Below are positions 24,311 to 33,567 of a stretch of DNA of 64,000 bases, one piece after another. The position numbers and the translations under genes are program-made. Source of the DNA: Clostridia bacterium (GTDB lineage: Bacteria > Bacillota > Clostridia > Christensenellales > Borkfalkiaceae); assembly GCA_017465145.1 (NCBI GenBank), contig JAFTWU010000009.1:1-64000 (forward strand), given 5' to 3'. The notes beneath the pieces were generated by a model. That model saw nothing but the letters and a program-made list of their open reading frames with translations. It was not told where the DNA came from and did no database searches. Position 1 is the stretch's first letter. Each line of letters begins with the position of its first letter.

Positions 24311-26134
24311 GTGAAAAGGACTGACATAAGAAACGTTGCGATAATCGCCCACGTAGACCACGGTAAAACTACCCTTGTTAACGAATTATTAAAACAAGGG
24401 GGTATCTTTCGCCAAAATCAAGACGTAGCCGATAGGGTTATGGATAGTGGCGATTTAGAACGTGAACGCGGTATTACAATCTTAGCAAAAAACACTTCAG
24501 TTTTTTATAAAGACATAAAAATTAACATAGTTGATACTCCCGGCCACGCCGATTTTGGTGGGGAAGTAGAACGTGTTCTTAAAATGGTTAACGGCGTTTT
24601 AGTTTTAGTAGACGCGTGTGAAGGACCTATGCCCCAAACGCGTTTCGTAATGCAAAAGGCGTTAGAACTTAACCATAAACTTATTATCGTAGTAAATAAA
24701 ATAGACCGCCCTGACGCAAGGCTAAATGAAGTTCAAGAAGAAATTTTAGAACTTCTATTCGACCTTAACGCTAGTGACGACCAAATTGATAGCCCCATAA
24801 TTTTCTGTAGTGGCAGAAGTGGTACTGCAACCACCGATTTTAACAAGCCGGGCAAGGACTTAACCCCCCTATTCGACGCGATTATAAACCATTTTGAACC
24901 GCAAGAAGTCGATACGGAAGGCCCATTACAAATGCTTGTTTCTTCCGTTGACTATAATGATTACGTTGGCAGAATAGGTATCGGTAGAATAGAACGGGGT
25001 AGCATTAGCGTAAACGACGAAGTTCAAACTTGTAATTATAACGTTAAGGGAAGTGAAAAGAAGGGTAAAGTAGTTGCTTTATATCAAATAGAAGGGCTTA
25101 ACCGTGTGCCCGTAGAAACGGCTAAAGCAGGGGATATAGTGTGCGTAAGCGGTTTAGAAAGCCTTTATATAGGCGACACCATTTGTACCCCCACTCTCCT
25201 GGAACCCGTTCCTTTCGTTAAGATAAGCGAACCTACGGTAGAAATGACCTTTTCCGTTAACGACAGCCCCTTTGCAGGAAAAGAGGGCAAGTTCGTTACT
25301 ACCCGTCATTTAAGGGACAGGCTTTTCCGTGAAATGCTAAAGGACGTTTCACTCCGCGTTGAAGAAACGGATAGCGCGGACAGTTACCGCGTTTGTGGGC
25401 GTGGTGAAATGCACCTTTCAATTTTAATAGAAACTATGCGCCGTGGCGGTTATGAATTCCAAGTTGGCGCACCAAAGGTTTTATATAAAGAAGAAAACGG
25501 CGTTGTTTTAGAGCCTATGGAAAGGCTTGTCGTTGACGTTCCCGAAGATAAAACGGGCACGGTATTTTCTAGTATGGGCGTTAGAAAGGGCGAACTTTTA
25601 CAAATGGAAACGATAGGTAGTCGTATAAGACTTGAGTTTAAAGTTCCCGCACGCGGACTATTCGGCTATAAAAGTCAATTTTTAACCGATACGCGTGGCG
25701 AAGGCGTTTTCAACACCATTTTCTACGGTTACGAAGAGTTTAAGGGTGAAATAGAACGCAGAACTACGGGCTCACTAGTTGCTTTTGAAACGGGCGAAGC
25801 GGTTACTTACGGCCTATTTAACGCACAAGGTAGGGGCACTTTATTTATCGGTGCGGGCACTCCCGTTTACGAAGGTATGGTCGTTGGCGTTTCCCCAAAG
25901 AACGAAGATATTTCCGTTAACGTTTGCAAAAAGAAACACCTTACCAACACCAGAGCGTCTGGTAGTGACGACGCGTTAAGGCTTGAAACTCCTAAAATTA
26001 TGAGTTTAGAAGAAGCCCTAGAGTTTATTAACGACGACGAACTTTTAGAAGTTACACCGCAAAACGTAAGGGTAAGAAAGAAAACGCTTGATACCGAAAC
26101 CCGCCTAAAACGCAAGGCGAAGGGTTTAGAATAA
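24311..26134 (+). CDS. typA: Ribosome-associated GTPase TypA/BipA
   Basis: The 607-residue protein has the translational GTPase motifs AHVDHGKT (residues 13-20), [19 protein letters not shown] and NKIDRPDAR, followed by EF-G-like domains and the TypA C-terminal domain. Length fits the family. The start is GTG at 24311 behind an AGGA site. TypA binds ribosomes and assists assembly or stress-time translation. Confidence 0.97.
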   Translation: MKRTDIRNVAIIAHVDHGKTTLVNELLKQGGIFRQNQDVADRVMDSGDLERERGITILAKNTSVFYKDIKINIVDTPGHADFGGEVERVLKMVNGVLVLVDACEGPMPQTRFVMQKALELNHKLIIVVNKIDRPDARLNEVQEEILELLFDLNASDDQIDSPIIFCSGRSGTATTDFNKPGKDLTPLFDAIINHFEPQEVDTEGPLQMLVSSVDYNDYVGRIGIGRIERGSISVNDEVQTCNYNVKGSEKKGKVVALYQIEGLNRVPVETAKAGDIVCVSGLESLYIGDTICTPTLLEPVPFVKISEPTVEMTFSVNDSPFAGKEGKFVTTRHLRDRLFREMLKDVSLRVEETDSADSYRVCGRGEMHLSILIETMRRGGYEFQVGAPKVLYKEENGVVLEPMERLVVDVPEDKTGTVFSSMGVRKGELLQMETIGSRIRLEFKVPARGLFGYKSQFLTDTRGEGVFNTIFYGYEEFKGEIERRTTGSLVAFETGEAVTYGLFNAQGRGTLFIGAGTPVYEGMVVGVSPKNEDISVNVCKKKHLTNTRASGSDDALRLETPKIMSLEEALEFINDDELLEVTPQNVRVRKKTLDTETRLKRKAKGLE

Positions 26135-26250
26135 CCATTAGTTTGTAAACCTAGATATAGGGCATAGTGCAGTAAAAGGGCGTTTAACCCTAGTTTTTGC
26201 ACGGTATAAGATATTACTAACCTATAATCAAAAAGTGAAAATGAATAAAA

Positions 26251-26367
26251 TAAAAAAGCGCACGGCTACTTTATGAGTCTTGCGCTTTATTTTTGGGTAA
26301 CTCCCATTTTATAGGTTACCTTTCGCGCCCCCGCATAGAGTACACTTGCAGAGCCGTGCGCGAAAGG
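26251..26367 (-). ncRNA. Candidate structured RNA with intrinsic terminator
   Basis: Read on the minus strand, a 10-base segment (26361-26352) pairs perfectly with another at 26267-26258 that is followed by six T. Between them an inner hairpin GGTAAC/GTTACC (26320-26315 with 26301-26296) forms. Two alternative pairings exist: 26367-26358 with 26328-26319 (10 bases) and AAAGCGC/GCGCTTT around the terminator. Such mutually exclusive stems suggest a small RNA or a switch. I do not recognise a known class. It lies behind the Cys-rich protein gene, on the same strand, with no gene after it. Confidence 0.4.
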
Positions 26368-26380
26368 AAAGCCTAGCCGT

Positions 26381-26472
26381 TAATTACTTGCAGCAACCGC
26401 TACTAATTATTTGTAGCAACCGCCACTAATTACTTGCAGCAACCGCTACTAATTATTTGCAGCAACCGCCAC
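26381..26472. repeat. Four tandem copies of a 23-bp unit at the 3' end of the Cys-rich gene
   Basis: Copies begin at 26381, 26404, 26427 and 26450. They differ at two or three positions in an alternating way (CTAC versus CCAC, ACTT versus ATTT). The last copy overlaps the 3' end of the minus-strand gene, encoding its Gly-Gly-Cys-Cys-Lys end and stop. Because 23 is not a multiple of three, the extra copies are not read as protein. Confidence 0.9.
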
Positions 26473-26659
26473 CATAACCGAATAAGCCTTTGTCGCCCTT
26501 ACCGCAGAAACAGCAAATTAATGCAAGTGCTACGGGTAAGCAATAGCAACTGTTAAACAAACCGTTTAAGCAACCGCTTTTGCAAAGACAGATGATAAGA
26601 AGAATTATCAAAATCCACAGGCAAGTGTTGCCACCTAAAAAGTCAAAACAACCGTTCAT
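26453..26659 (-). CDS. Small Cys/Gly-rich membrane protein
   Basis: The 68-residue protein starts at the ATG at 26659, with GGAGG 8 bases upstream (a TTG at 26674 lacks a site). Residues 12-26 form a hydrophobic segment (LWILIILLIICLC) and residues 40-55 a second one. About ten Cys are spread along it, and the tail is GYGGGCCK. Small proteins of this type occur in many Clostridia, often as surface or spore-coat-like products; the role here is not known. Its 3' end seeds the 23-base tandem repeat. Confidence 0.7.
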   Translation of the reverse strand: MNGCFDFLGGNTCLWILIILLIICLCKSGCLNGLFNSCYCLPVALALICCFCGKGDKGLFGYGGGCCK

Positions 26660-26801
26660 TAAAGATACCTCCAAAGTACTTTTACACTCCGCCTATGTAG
26701 ATTTTTTTGTTTGGCGAAGTTTTTTCTACTATCAATATACTAATCTAGCGTTAAAAATGTTACAAAACCCACGAAAAATGAAAGTTAACCCCCGTTTTTG
26801 T

Positions 26802-26830
26802 TTGCTTATGAATTTTTTTTGTGTTAAAAT
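26802..26830 (+). promoter_or_regulatory. Promoter of the ECF-S/coaX operon
   Basis: TTGCTT at 26802-26807 and TAAAAT at 26825-26830 with a 17-base spacer and an upstream TG (extended -10). The leader of about 110 bases contains two short hairpins (26838-26853 and 26853-26873) that match no riboswitch I know. Confidence 0.5.
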
Positions 26831-26945
26831 AACCATACGCTATCGTTATAGCGATAATCCCTACGGGATATCGACTTAATAAAAACAAGGCGTAATTTTT
26901 TATCTTACGGACATTCTATTAAAGAAGTTCGATTGGAGGCTACAA

Positions 26946-27551
26946 ATGAATAGTAAGTTTTTTTCCGCAAAAAACATCGCGTTACTTGGTGTTTTAATTG
27001 CACTTGTTATCGTTTTGCAACTTTTTGCAAGCGCGATACCTATGTTTGGCGTTACCCTTAACTTCAGTTTAATACCCATTGCACTTGCAGGTATATTGCT
27101 TGGCGTTTGGGGTGGTACGATAGTTGGGTTTACGTGTGGGTTGGTGTTGTTTATAACTACCGCAGTTCTTGGACAAGAGCCGTCTACCGCATTTTTATTT
27201 CAAACTAATCCCGTTATCTTAACCGTAATTTGTATAGGTAAAACTACCTTGGCAGGTTTAGTTTCTGGTTTGCTTTATAAACTTATTTCTAATCGTAGCG
27301 AATTTTTCGCAGTAACCGTTGGCTCAATTATAATTCCCATCATAAATACGGGAATTTATATGCTAGGTATGGTTTTAATGAAACAATCGGTTGCCGACTT
27401 TTTAAGTTTAAGTTCAGCGTCGGCTAGCGTAGTGTTTGTCGGCGTGTTTGCTTTAATTTGGCTAAATTTCGTTTTAGAAATAGCAATAACCACCATTTTT
27501 ACCCCGTTAATTCATAGGGTTCTAAAAGCGATAAATAGAAATAGGGGGTAG
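26946..27551 (+). CDS. ECF transporter S component, probably for pantothenate
   Basis: The 201-residue protein has six hydrophobic segments and the N-terminal pattern ALLGVLIALVIVLQLF of energy-coupling-factor S components; TLNFSLIPIALAGILLG is typical of vitamin S subunits. It starts behind GGAGG and ends 4 bases before coaX. The pairing with pantothenate kinase points to pantothenate uptake (PanT-like); that substrate is inferred from context. The shared ECF module (EcfA, EcfA', EcfT) is not in this window. Confidence 0.8.
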   Translation: MNSKFFSAKNIALLGVLIALVIVLQLFASAIPMFGVTLNFSLIPIALAGILLGVWGGTIVGFTCGLVLFITTAVLGQEPSTAFLFQTNPVILTVICIGKTTLAGLVSGLLYKLISNRSEFFAVTVGSIIIPIINTGIYMLGMVLMKQSVADFLSLSSASASVVFVGVFALIWLNFVLEIAITTIFTPLIHRVLKAINRNRG

Positions 27552-27555
27552 TAAA

Positions 27556-28326
27556 ATGCTACTTGCAATAGACGTTGGCAATACCAACATAAAATACGGC
27601 GTTTTTGATGGCGAAAATTTAGTTGCATCTTTCCGCGTATCTTCAAGAATAAACCGCACGGCAGACGAATACGGCTCTGTGTTAGTTGGGCTTTTAGCAG
27701 ATAGAAATATTCAAAAAAGCGATATCGACGGCGTTATTATTTCATCAGTTATTCCGTCCCTTAACTATACCATCTGCCACATGTGTGAATACTTTTTTAA
27801 TTTAACCCCCTTAATGATAGGCCCAGGTGTTAAAACGGGGCTAAACATCAAGGCGGATAACCCAAAAGAAGTTGGCGCAGATATTATCGTAAACAGCGTT
27901 TCGGCGTTTAATAAATACGGCGGACCGCTTGTCGTTATAGATTTTGGCACGGCAACCACCTTTGACGTTATAAGCGAAAAGGGTGAACTTTTAGGGGTGG
28001 TTATTGCACCCGGTATTAAAACTTCACTTGAAGGACTTGTTTCTAAAACGGCGCAATTACCCATGATAGAACTTTACGCGCCAAAAAGCGTTATAGGTAA
28101 AAATACCAAAGACTGTATGCAAGCGGGTGTAATATTCGGCTTTGCAGGGCTTGTTGACAACATCGTAAACAAGGTTAAAAAAGAACTTGGCTTAAACGAT
28201 ATAAGGGTTGTTGCAACGGGCGGTCTTGGTGAAATAATCTCTAAAGAAGTTAAAACTACCATCACGGTAGATAGAACGCTAACACTTCACGGTTTACGCA
28301 TTATCTACGCGCTTAACAAGGCGTAA
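27556..28326 (+). CDS. coaX: Type III pantothenate kinase
   Basis: The 256-residue protein has the ASKHA motifs of CoaX: DVGNTNIKYGVF at the N-terminus, GADIIVNSVSA, and DFGTATTFDV in the middle. It phosphorylates pantothenate as the first step of CoA synthesis. Length is normal. It lies 4 bases after the S-component gene, forming an uptake-and-trap pair. Confidence 0.95.
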   Translation: MLLAIDVGNTNIKYGVFDGENLVASFRVSSRINRTADEYGSVLVGLLADRNIQKSDIDGVIISSVIPSLNYTICHMCEYFFNLTPLMIGPGVKTGLNIKADNPKEVGADIIVNSVSAFNKYGGPLVVIDFGTATTFDVISEKGELLGVVIAPGIKTSLEGLVSKTAQLPMIELYAPKSVIGKNTKDCMQAGVIFGFAGLVDNIVNKVKKELGLNDIRVVATGGLGEIISKEVKTTITVDRTLTLHGLRIIYALNKA

Positions 28327-28423
28327 TAGAAGGAAAACCAACAGGTGTGCATACGTTAATAAGGAAAAGGGGGCATTATTGCCCAAAAGATATTGAAAGG
28401 CAAAACAAAAGGAGTTTAGCATT

Positions 28424-29704
28424 ATGAAAAAGGTAGGCGTAGCAATTTTAGGGCTAGGCGTTGTAGGTGGCGGTACTTACCAAATCCTTACCGAAAAGAA
28501 AGAATTCTTCAAAAAGACACAAGGTCTTGACGTAACCGTTGAAAACGTTTTAGAGTTAAACGTTGAACGTGCTCTGTCGCTTGGCGTTGACAAAAGCATA
28601 ATCGCATCAAGCATTGAAGAAGTTGTAAGCAATCCAAACGTTGATATCGTTGTAGAAGTTATCGGTGGCGTTGGCGTTGCTAAAACTTTCGTTACAAAAG
28701 CACTTAAGAGTGGTAAAACGGTTGTTACTTCAAACAAAGAACTTTTTGCAAAGCATTGGCCTGAACTTGAAGCGGAAGCAAAAAAGAAAAACGCAGGACT
28801 ATTTTTTGAAGCAACTTGCGTAGGCGGTGTTCCCATTATCCGCGCATTGCAAGAAAGCATGCAAGCAAACGATATTCAATCAATTAAGGGTATCATCAAC
28901 GGCACTACCAACTATATTTTAACCAAAATGGCTTATGAAGGCTCTTCTTATGAAGAAGCGTTAAAAGAAGCACAAAGATTAGGTTACGCCGAATTTAACC
29001 CCACCGCAGACGTTGAAGGTTTTGACGCGACCTATAAACTTTCAATTTTGGCAAGCCTTGCATTTAACACTAAAATTACTATCGACAACGTTCATAGAGA
29101 AGGTATTACGGGCGTTGATACAGACGATATCGCTTACGGCAGACAAATGGGTTATACCTTAAAACTTTTGGCTATCGGCAAAAAGGGTGAAGAAGGTATT
29201 GAAGTTCGCGTACACCCCACCTTTATTAAAAACGATAACCCCTTGGCATCGGTTAACGATTCCTTTAACGCCGTTCATTTGGTTGGCGATTCCGTTGGCG
29301 AAATTATGCTTTACGGCCGTGGTGCAGGCGCACTTCCCACGGGTAGCGCAATCGTTTCAGACGTATTATTTGCCGCTAAACACGACGAATATTTCTACGC
29401 TCCTTTCAAAAACAACGAAAAGGGTGCTGCAGCAACTAAATATGCACCTGACTTTAGTTCTCAATACTACGTTCGTTTGGCTGTTAAGGACGCTGCGGGC
29501 GTGCTTGCTAAATTTACTTCAGTATTCGGCAAAAACAACGTTAGTATGAAAGAAGTTAAACAAATTGCCGCAGAAGACGGCGTTGCTCAAGTAATTATCG
29601 TAACCCATAAAACTCACGAAACGGTTATGAAAAAGACGCTTGAAAAGGTAAGCGCCTTGAAAGAAGTTGAAGCAGTTAAAGCTTGCATTAGAATTGAAGA
29701 ATAA
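28424..29704 (+). CDS. hom: Homoserine dehydrogenase with ACT domain
   Basis: The 426-residue protein has a Rossmann start (AILGLGVVGGGTYQIL), TSNKELFAKHWPEL, the catalytic region INGTTNYILTKM and EGFDATYKLSILA, and a C-terminal ACT domain (about residues 345-426) for feedback by threonine. It reduces aspartate semialdehyde to homoserine. The aspartate-semialdehyde dehydrogenase and lysine-branch genes are at 56.7-59.5 kb. GGAG precedes the ATG. Confidence 0.96.
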   Translation: MKKVGVAILGLGVVGGGTYQILTEKKEFFKKTQGLDVTVENVLELNVERALSLGVDKSIIASSIEEVVSNPNVDIVVEVIGGVGVAKTFVTKALKSGKTVVTSNKELFAKHWPELEAEAKKKNAGLFFEATCVGGVPIIRALQESMQANDIQSIKGIINGTTNYILTKMAYEGSSYEEALKEAQRLGYAEFNPTADVEGFDATYKLSILASLAFNTKITIDNVHREGITGVDTDDIAYGRQMGYTLKLLAIGKKGEEGIEVRVHPTFIKNDNPLASVNDSFNAVHLVGDSVGEIMLYGRGAGALPTGSAIVSDVLFAAKHDEYFYAPFKNNEKGAAATKYAPDFSSQYYVRLAVKDAAGVLAKFTSVFGKNNVSMKEVKQIAAEDGVAQVIIVTHKTHETVMKKTLEKVSALKEVEAVKACIRIEE

Positions 29705-29766
29705 TTTTTCTAACTAAGCCTAATAACGACTTTATAGGCGAATTAAACTAAATTTCACTAAAGATA

Positions 29767-29800
29767 AACGCCCCGTGCAAAGTAGCACGGGGCGTTAGTT
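29767..29800. terminator. Bidirectional terminator between hom and the DnaD gene
   Basis: A 12-base GC-rich stem (29767-29778 with 29785-29796) followed by AGTTTTATAAAATTTTT. Confidence 0.8.
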
Positions 29801-29878
29801 TTATAAAATTTTTATAAATATTTACCATTTAGTTTTTATTCGTTTAATATTAAACTTAGGTAAAATTTTACGGCGCAT

Positions 29879-31558
29879 TTATTTAGTCAAGCAATCGCAT
29901 CTTTCCGTTCCTATATAGCCGGTATCGTTACACTTTACGCAACGGTAACGGGGGGATAGGTCGTCTAAGGTAAGCGACTTGACAGATAAAATTTCGTTTG
30001 CTTTTATCGTTAGGCTTGCCTTTTCTTTTTCTAGGTTATCAAGGGCGGTTTGGTTATTAGTAACTTCTGCAAACGCCATATCTTTTTCTAAAGAGTTAAG
30101 GCGGGCGTAAACTTTAGCAAAGCCGTCTATTGCCATAGCCGTATCAACGTTCTTTTGAGCGCGTACGATAGCAACTTCACGCCTTCTTTCATATTCGCGG
30201 TTATATTCTGCTTGGGTGTCGATAGCGTTAACGCTAGATTCCGCGTCAACCTTGTCAACCGTGAACACGTCGTTATTTTTCCAATTAGATAAAATGGCGT
30301 TCATATAGGCAACGGGTGAAGTTCTTCCCGCAGATTTTTTAGCCGCTTCTAAAATCATTTCTTCGGTAAAGTTCCAACCCTTCCAAACGGCAAGGTTTTG
30401 TCTGTCCCAATCGGTTGGGCGACGGGAAACGCCGGTAGCAGAAAGCATTTTAGCAATAAATTCATCTTGTTCTTTAAGACTAGAGAAATGGTTGCTAACG
30501 GCAGATAAATCAACTAAACCGCGTGCGCGTAAACTTTCGATAAGAGCGTCCATACTGCTAAGTGAATTGTCGTTTTGCTTAAAGCAATAAGATGCGATAA
30601 AACACAAGCAATCTTCACTATAACCATAAGAAAGCCATTTTTTGATATACGTATCAACTTCGGTATCTAAAACCTCTACGTAAATAGATAGCGCGCGGTT
30701 AATTTTAATAGCCAAATCGTAAACCGCTTGTTTGTTAGAAATATAATTTTCGATTTCTTCTTTGGAAAAGCACTTCATAGAATACAATTCCATAATAAAA
30801 TCGTCTAACTTTGCCATACTTGTGCGCTTTGCTTTGGTTGCGGCAAACACAATATTGTCCGTTTCAAAGTTTAATTCTTGCGTCCACTTTTTGTAAAGTT
30901 TTTGGTCGTCTATATCGGGTTGGCGCTTTGCTTTTACCGCCTTTAATATCTTTTCAATTTCCGCCGTGCGTAGTATGTAAGAAGAAAGTTCTTTTTCCAC
31001 CTTATCAATGGTGGTAATTTCTCTATTGCCAAAGTCTTTTGCAACGGTTGAAATGTATCTATAACTGATATCGCCACCCTTTCTATCTACGCAGTAGCGC
31101 ACTATTAAAAGCATTGCATCGGGCTTTATACCGTAAGTTTCCATAATGGTAAAATACTCTGTATATTCACTTGTGGAAATCATACGGTTAGGCAATAAAA
31201 GTTGTAAACTCTTGGTAAAATCGGTATACTTTTCCGTTTTAATTTTTTTAGGTTTAGCGCCGTAACTGTTACGTATGGGCAAGTATTGAACGGAAAGCGG
31301 GTCTTTTGAAAGCACGCTGACAAGCCCGAATTCTTCCCAATAGGTAAAGCAATCTATAACTTGTTCAACGGTTAGTTGAAGCGCGTTTGCAATTTCTTCT
31401 GCACCTTCATCGCGATTAGGATTTTGGCATAAGAAAAGACCGTAAAGGTAAACCTTAACGGATTCACCCGAAGAAACGGGCAAATATTCACGAATAAAAA
31501 GGTTTTCTACAGCCGTAAAAGACGATGCTGAAAACTCTTTTGAAAAGGAACAAGTCAT
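29879..31558 (-). CDS. DnaD-family primosomal protein with helicase-loader-like C-terminus
   Basis: The 559-residue protein has a winged-helix-like N-terminus (residues 1-100) and two DnaD/DnaB_2-type helical regions, around residues 120-200 and 330-430. The last 110 residues match the N-terminal part of clostridial DnaC/DnaI helicase loaders: a charged coiled helix (NREYERRREVAIVRAQKN onward) ending in a zinc-ribbon-like CVKCNDTGYIGTERCDC (C540, C543, C554, C556). In normal loaders this zinc motif is followed by an AAA+ ATPase; here the protein stops three residues later. It probably works with DnaB (37513) in helicase loading at the origin. Confidence 0.8.
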   Translation of the reverse strand: MTCSFSKEFSASSFTAVENLFIREYLPVSSGESVKVYLYGLFLCQNPNRDEGAEEIANALQLTVEQVIDCFTYWEEFGLVSVLSKDPLSVQYLPIRNSYGAKPKKIKTEKYTDFTKSLQLLLPNRMISTSEYTEYFTIMETYGIKPDAMLLIVRYCVDRKGGDISYRYISTVAKDFGNREITTIDKVEKELSSYILRTAEIEKILKAVKAKRQPDIDDQKLYKKWTQELNFETDNIVFAATKAKRTSMAKLDDFIMELYSMKCFSKEEIENYISNKQAVYDLAIKINRALSIYVEVLDTEVDTYIKKWLSYGYSEDCLCFIASYCFKQNDNSLSSMDALIESLRARGLVDLSAVSNHFSSLKEQDEFIAKMLSATGVSRRPTDWDRQNLAVWKGWNFTEEMILEAAKKSAGRTSPVAYMNAILSNWKNNDVFTVDKVDAESSVNAIDTQAEYNREYERRREVAIVRAQKNVDTAMAIDGFAKVYARLNSLEKDMAFAEVTNNQTALDNLEKEKASLTIKANEILSVKSLTLDDLSPRYRCVKCNDTGYIGTERCDCLTK

Positions 31559-31603
31559 TTTCTTACTCCAAAAATAAAAGGTAAAAATGAAAAAGTGCTT
31601 GCA

Positions 31604-31632
31604 TTGACGAAATATGTAGTATATAATATAAT
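31604..31632 (+). promoter_or_regulatory. Promoter of the 31812 gene
   Basis: TTGACG at 31604-31609 and TATAAT at 31627-31632 with a 17-base spacer. The leader to the ATG is about 170 bases and has two possible hairpins (GCGGGC/GCCCG near 31670-31696 and CGGCA/TGCCG at about 31748-31790); I recognise no riboswitch. Confidence 0.6.
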
Positions 31633-31811
31633 AACTAAAATATTATATATAATTATAAGTGCCGTAAAAATGCGGGCAAAATTTAACGCCCGTCGCAAGC
31701 GGTATTGACTATTATAAACGAAGATTATTCAAAAATCAACTATAAATCGGCAAAAAAACCATTAATTTGTGGCATTAATTTATCTTGCCGTGTAAGGAGA
31801 GCTTTTAGCAA

Positions 31812-33503
31812 ATGGCAGCAAACATATTAACCCCCGCAGTCTTATGGGCAGATTTTCAACTTAATATAGTGCCTAATGCAACAGTCGTTAAAGAAAAAAA
31901 GCGTGGCGACGTTATTTTGTCTTACCTTAAAATTGAAGGTGCAGAAATTAAAGGCGAAAAGGTAAGTATAGCCGGAGTAATGGCAAAAACCGTTCAAGAA
32001 ACAATTGCACCAGCGGTTTTAATCGTGCAAGATTTTAACGATGGGTTAAAAGAAGACCTAATTATATCTTTTGCTAAAAAGGGTTATACTGCCCTTGTTA
32101 TCGACCTTGCTGGAAAGGTTGACGGTAAAGATTTTTATACCGAATATCCCGAATCTATTTCCTATGCTAATTACGAAAAGGTTAAAGATAACCTATATTC
32201 TTTTAAGGGCGATGCTAGAAACAGCAGTTTTTATCAATGGACGTGTGCCGTAAGATACGCGGTAAAATATTTAGCAAGCATTTCCACCGTAACTAATATC
32301 GGCGGTATCGGTATAGGCAAGGCGGCAACTGCTATGTGGCAAGCCGTATCTTTTGACGATAATTTTAGCGCCTCTATATTTATCCGCAATGCAGGTTGGG
32401 CTGTTTACCGCGGTACACATAAGTTTAGCAACCAAGCCGTTCCACAATTTTCCGACGACGTTATGAAAATTTTAGCAGGGGTAGAACCGCAAGCGTACGC
32501 TCCCCACGTTAAATGCCCAAGTTTAACTATCGTATGTGCAAACGATAACGAATTTGACGTTGACCGTGCGGACGACACCGTTTTAAGAGTTGGCGAAAAG
32601 GTTTATAGTGCGGTTAACTATTCAACTTGCTGTAACGGTCAAATTTCTAGTGCAGACATATCTAACGCCGTTAAATTTTTAGACATATTCGTGGCTAATA
32701 AAAATCAGGTCAAAGATACTTTGCCCGCGGAAGTTGAAATTAAGTGCGAAATTATAGACGGAAACTTTAAGGTTGAAGTTATCGCCCCGCACGAAAACTT
32801 AAAAGACGTTGAACTCTACGTTGCGGAAGGGGAAATTAACCCCGCACTTCGCAGTTGGGTTATCGTACCCGATAAGCGCGGTGGTAAAAACGGCGTTTAT
32901 AAATTCAATTATCAACCTTATAAAGAATCTAATTTTGCAACCTTTTTTGCAAAGGCTAAATATAAAAACGGGCTAGAGATTTCTTCTGAAATTCTTGCCA
33001 AAAATTTTGAGGATAATATAGTTGGCACTTCTTACAAGTCGGCGATAATGTATTCTTCGCGCACAAAAAATAGCGAAAGCATTTTTATATCCGTTCCACA
33101 AGACTCTAAAATTACGGGCGTTGACGTAAGCGGTAAAAATATCGTTTCCGTAAAAGCAGGGCCTATGGGAATAGACGGTGCGCATTGTGTTAACGGCTTA
33201 TTGTCTTTTGCAATCGGTTCGCCAAGGTATAAACCAAACGACGGTTCTTTGTTGATGTTTGACGTTACGGGTAAAAAGGACCTTACGTTAAAGGTTAAAC
33301 TTATAACCGACTATTTTGGAAACAAAACGGAATTTTTTGCCCCCGTATACGTAAGGGGTGGCAAGGTTTGGCATAACGTAAAGTTAGAACTTGCTAATTT
33401 TAAGGCGGAAAACGGCATGGGACTTAAAACCTATGCTAAGGTTCAAGCGATAGAATTTATTGCAGACGACGAATTTATATTAAACAACGTTTTATGGATT
33501 TAA
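31812..33503 (+). CDS. Alpha/beta-hydrolase-fold protein lacking the usual nucleophile
   Basis: The 563-residue protein has an N-terminal half resembling dienelactone-hydrolase or acetyl-xylan-esterase folds (PAVLIVQDFNDG, GYTALVIDLAGK, WTCAVRYAVKYLAS, then the nucleophile-elbow position GIGIG at 165-169). The elbow has Gly167 where Ser is expected. A candidate acid (CANDNEFDVDRADD) is present, but no clear His follows. The second half (about 310-563) is beta-rich and of unknown family. AAGGAG lies 11 bases before the ATG. No signal peptide. It is probably non-catalytic or uses another mechanism. Confidence 0.6.
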   Translation: MAANILTPAVLWADFQLNIVPNATVVKEKKRGDVILSYLKIEGAEIKGEKVSIAGVMAKTVQETIAPAVLIVQDFNDGLKEDLIISFAKKGYTALVIDLAGKVDGKDFYTEYPESISYANYEKVKDNLYSFKGDARNSSFYQWTCAVRYAVKYLASISTVTNIGGIGIGKAATAMWQAVSFDDNFSASIFIRNAGWAVYRGTHKFSNQAVPQFSDDVMKILAGVEPQAYAPHVKCPSLTIVCANDNEFDVDRADDTVLRVGEKVYSAVNYSTCCNGQISSADISNAVKFLDIFVANKNQVKDTLPAEVEIKCEIIDGNFKVEVIAPHENLKDVELYVAEGEINPALRSWVIVPDKRGGKNGVYKFNYQPYKESNFATFFAKAKYKNGLEISSEILAKNFEDNIVGTSYKSAIMYSSRTKNSESIFISVPQDSKITGVDVSGKNIVSVKAGPMGIDGAHCVNGLLSFAIGSPRYKPNDGSLLMFDVTGKKDLTLKVKLITDYFGNKTEFFAPVYVRGGKVWHNVKLELANFKAENGMGLKTYAKVQAIEFIADDEFILNNVLWI

Positions 33504-33567
33504 CCGCTTAATTTTTATTTAATTTGTCGCGTTTAAGATGCATGCAAAAAGTTTTCTAGGGAAGATT

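Noticed and set aside
26381..26472. CRISPR array
   Set aside because: Units are 23 bases and directly adjacent with no unique spacers, so this is a simple tandem repeat. No other CRISPR-like array is seen in the window.
26831..26945. Riboswitch before the ECF-S/coaX operon
   Set aside because: Only two short hairpins are visible, with no conserved motif of any vitamin riboswitch I know and no terminator.
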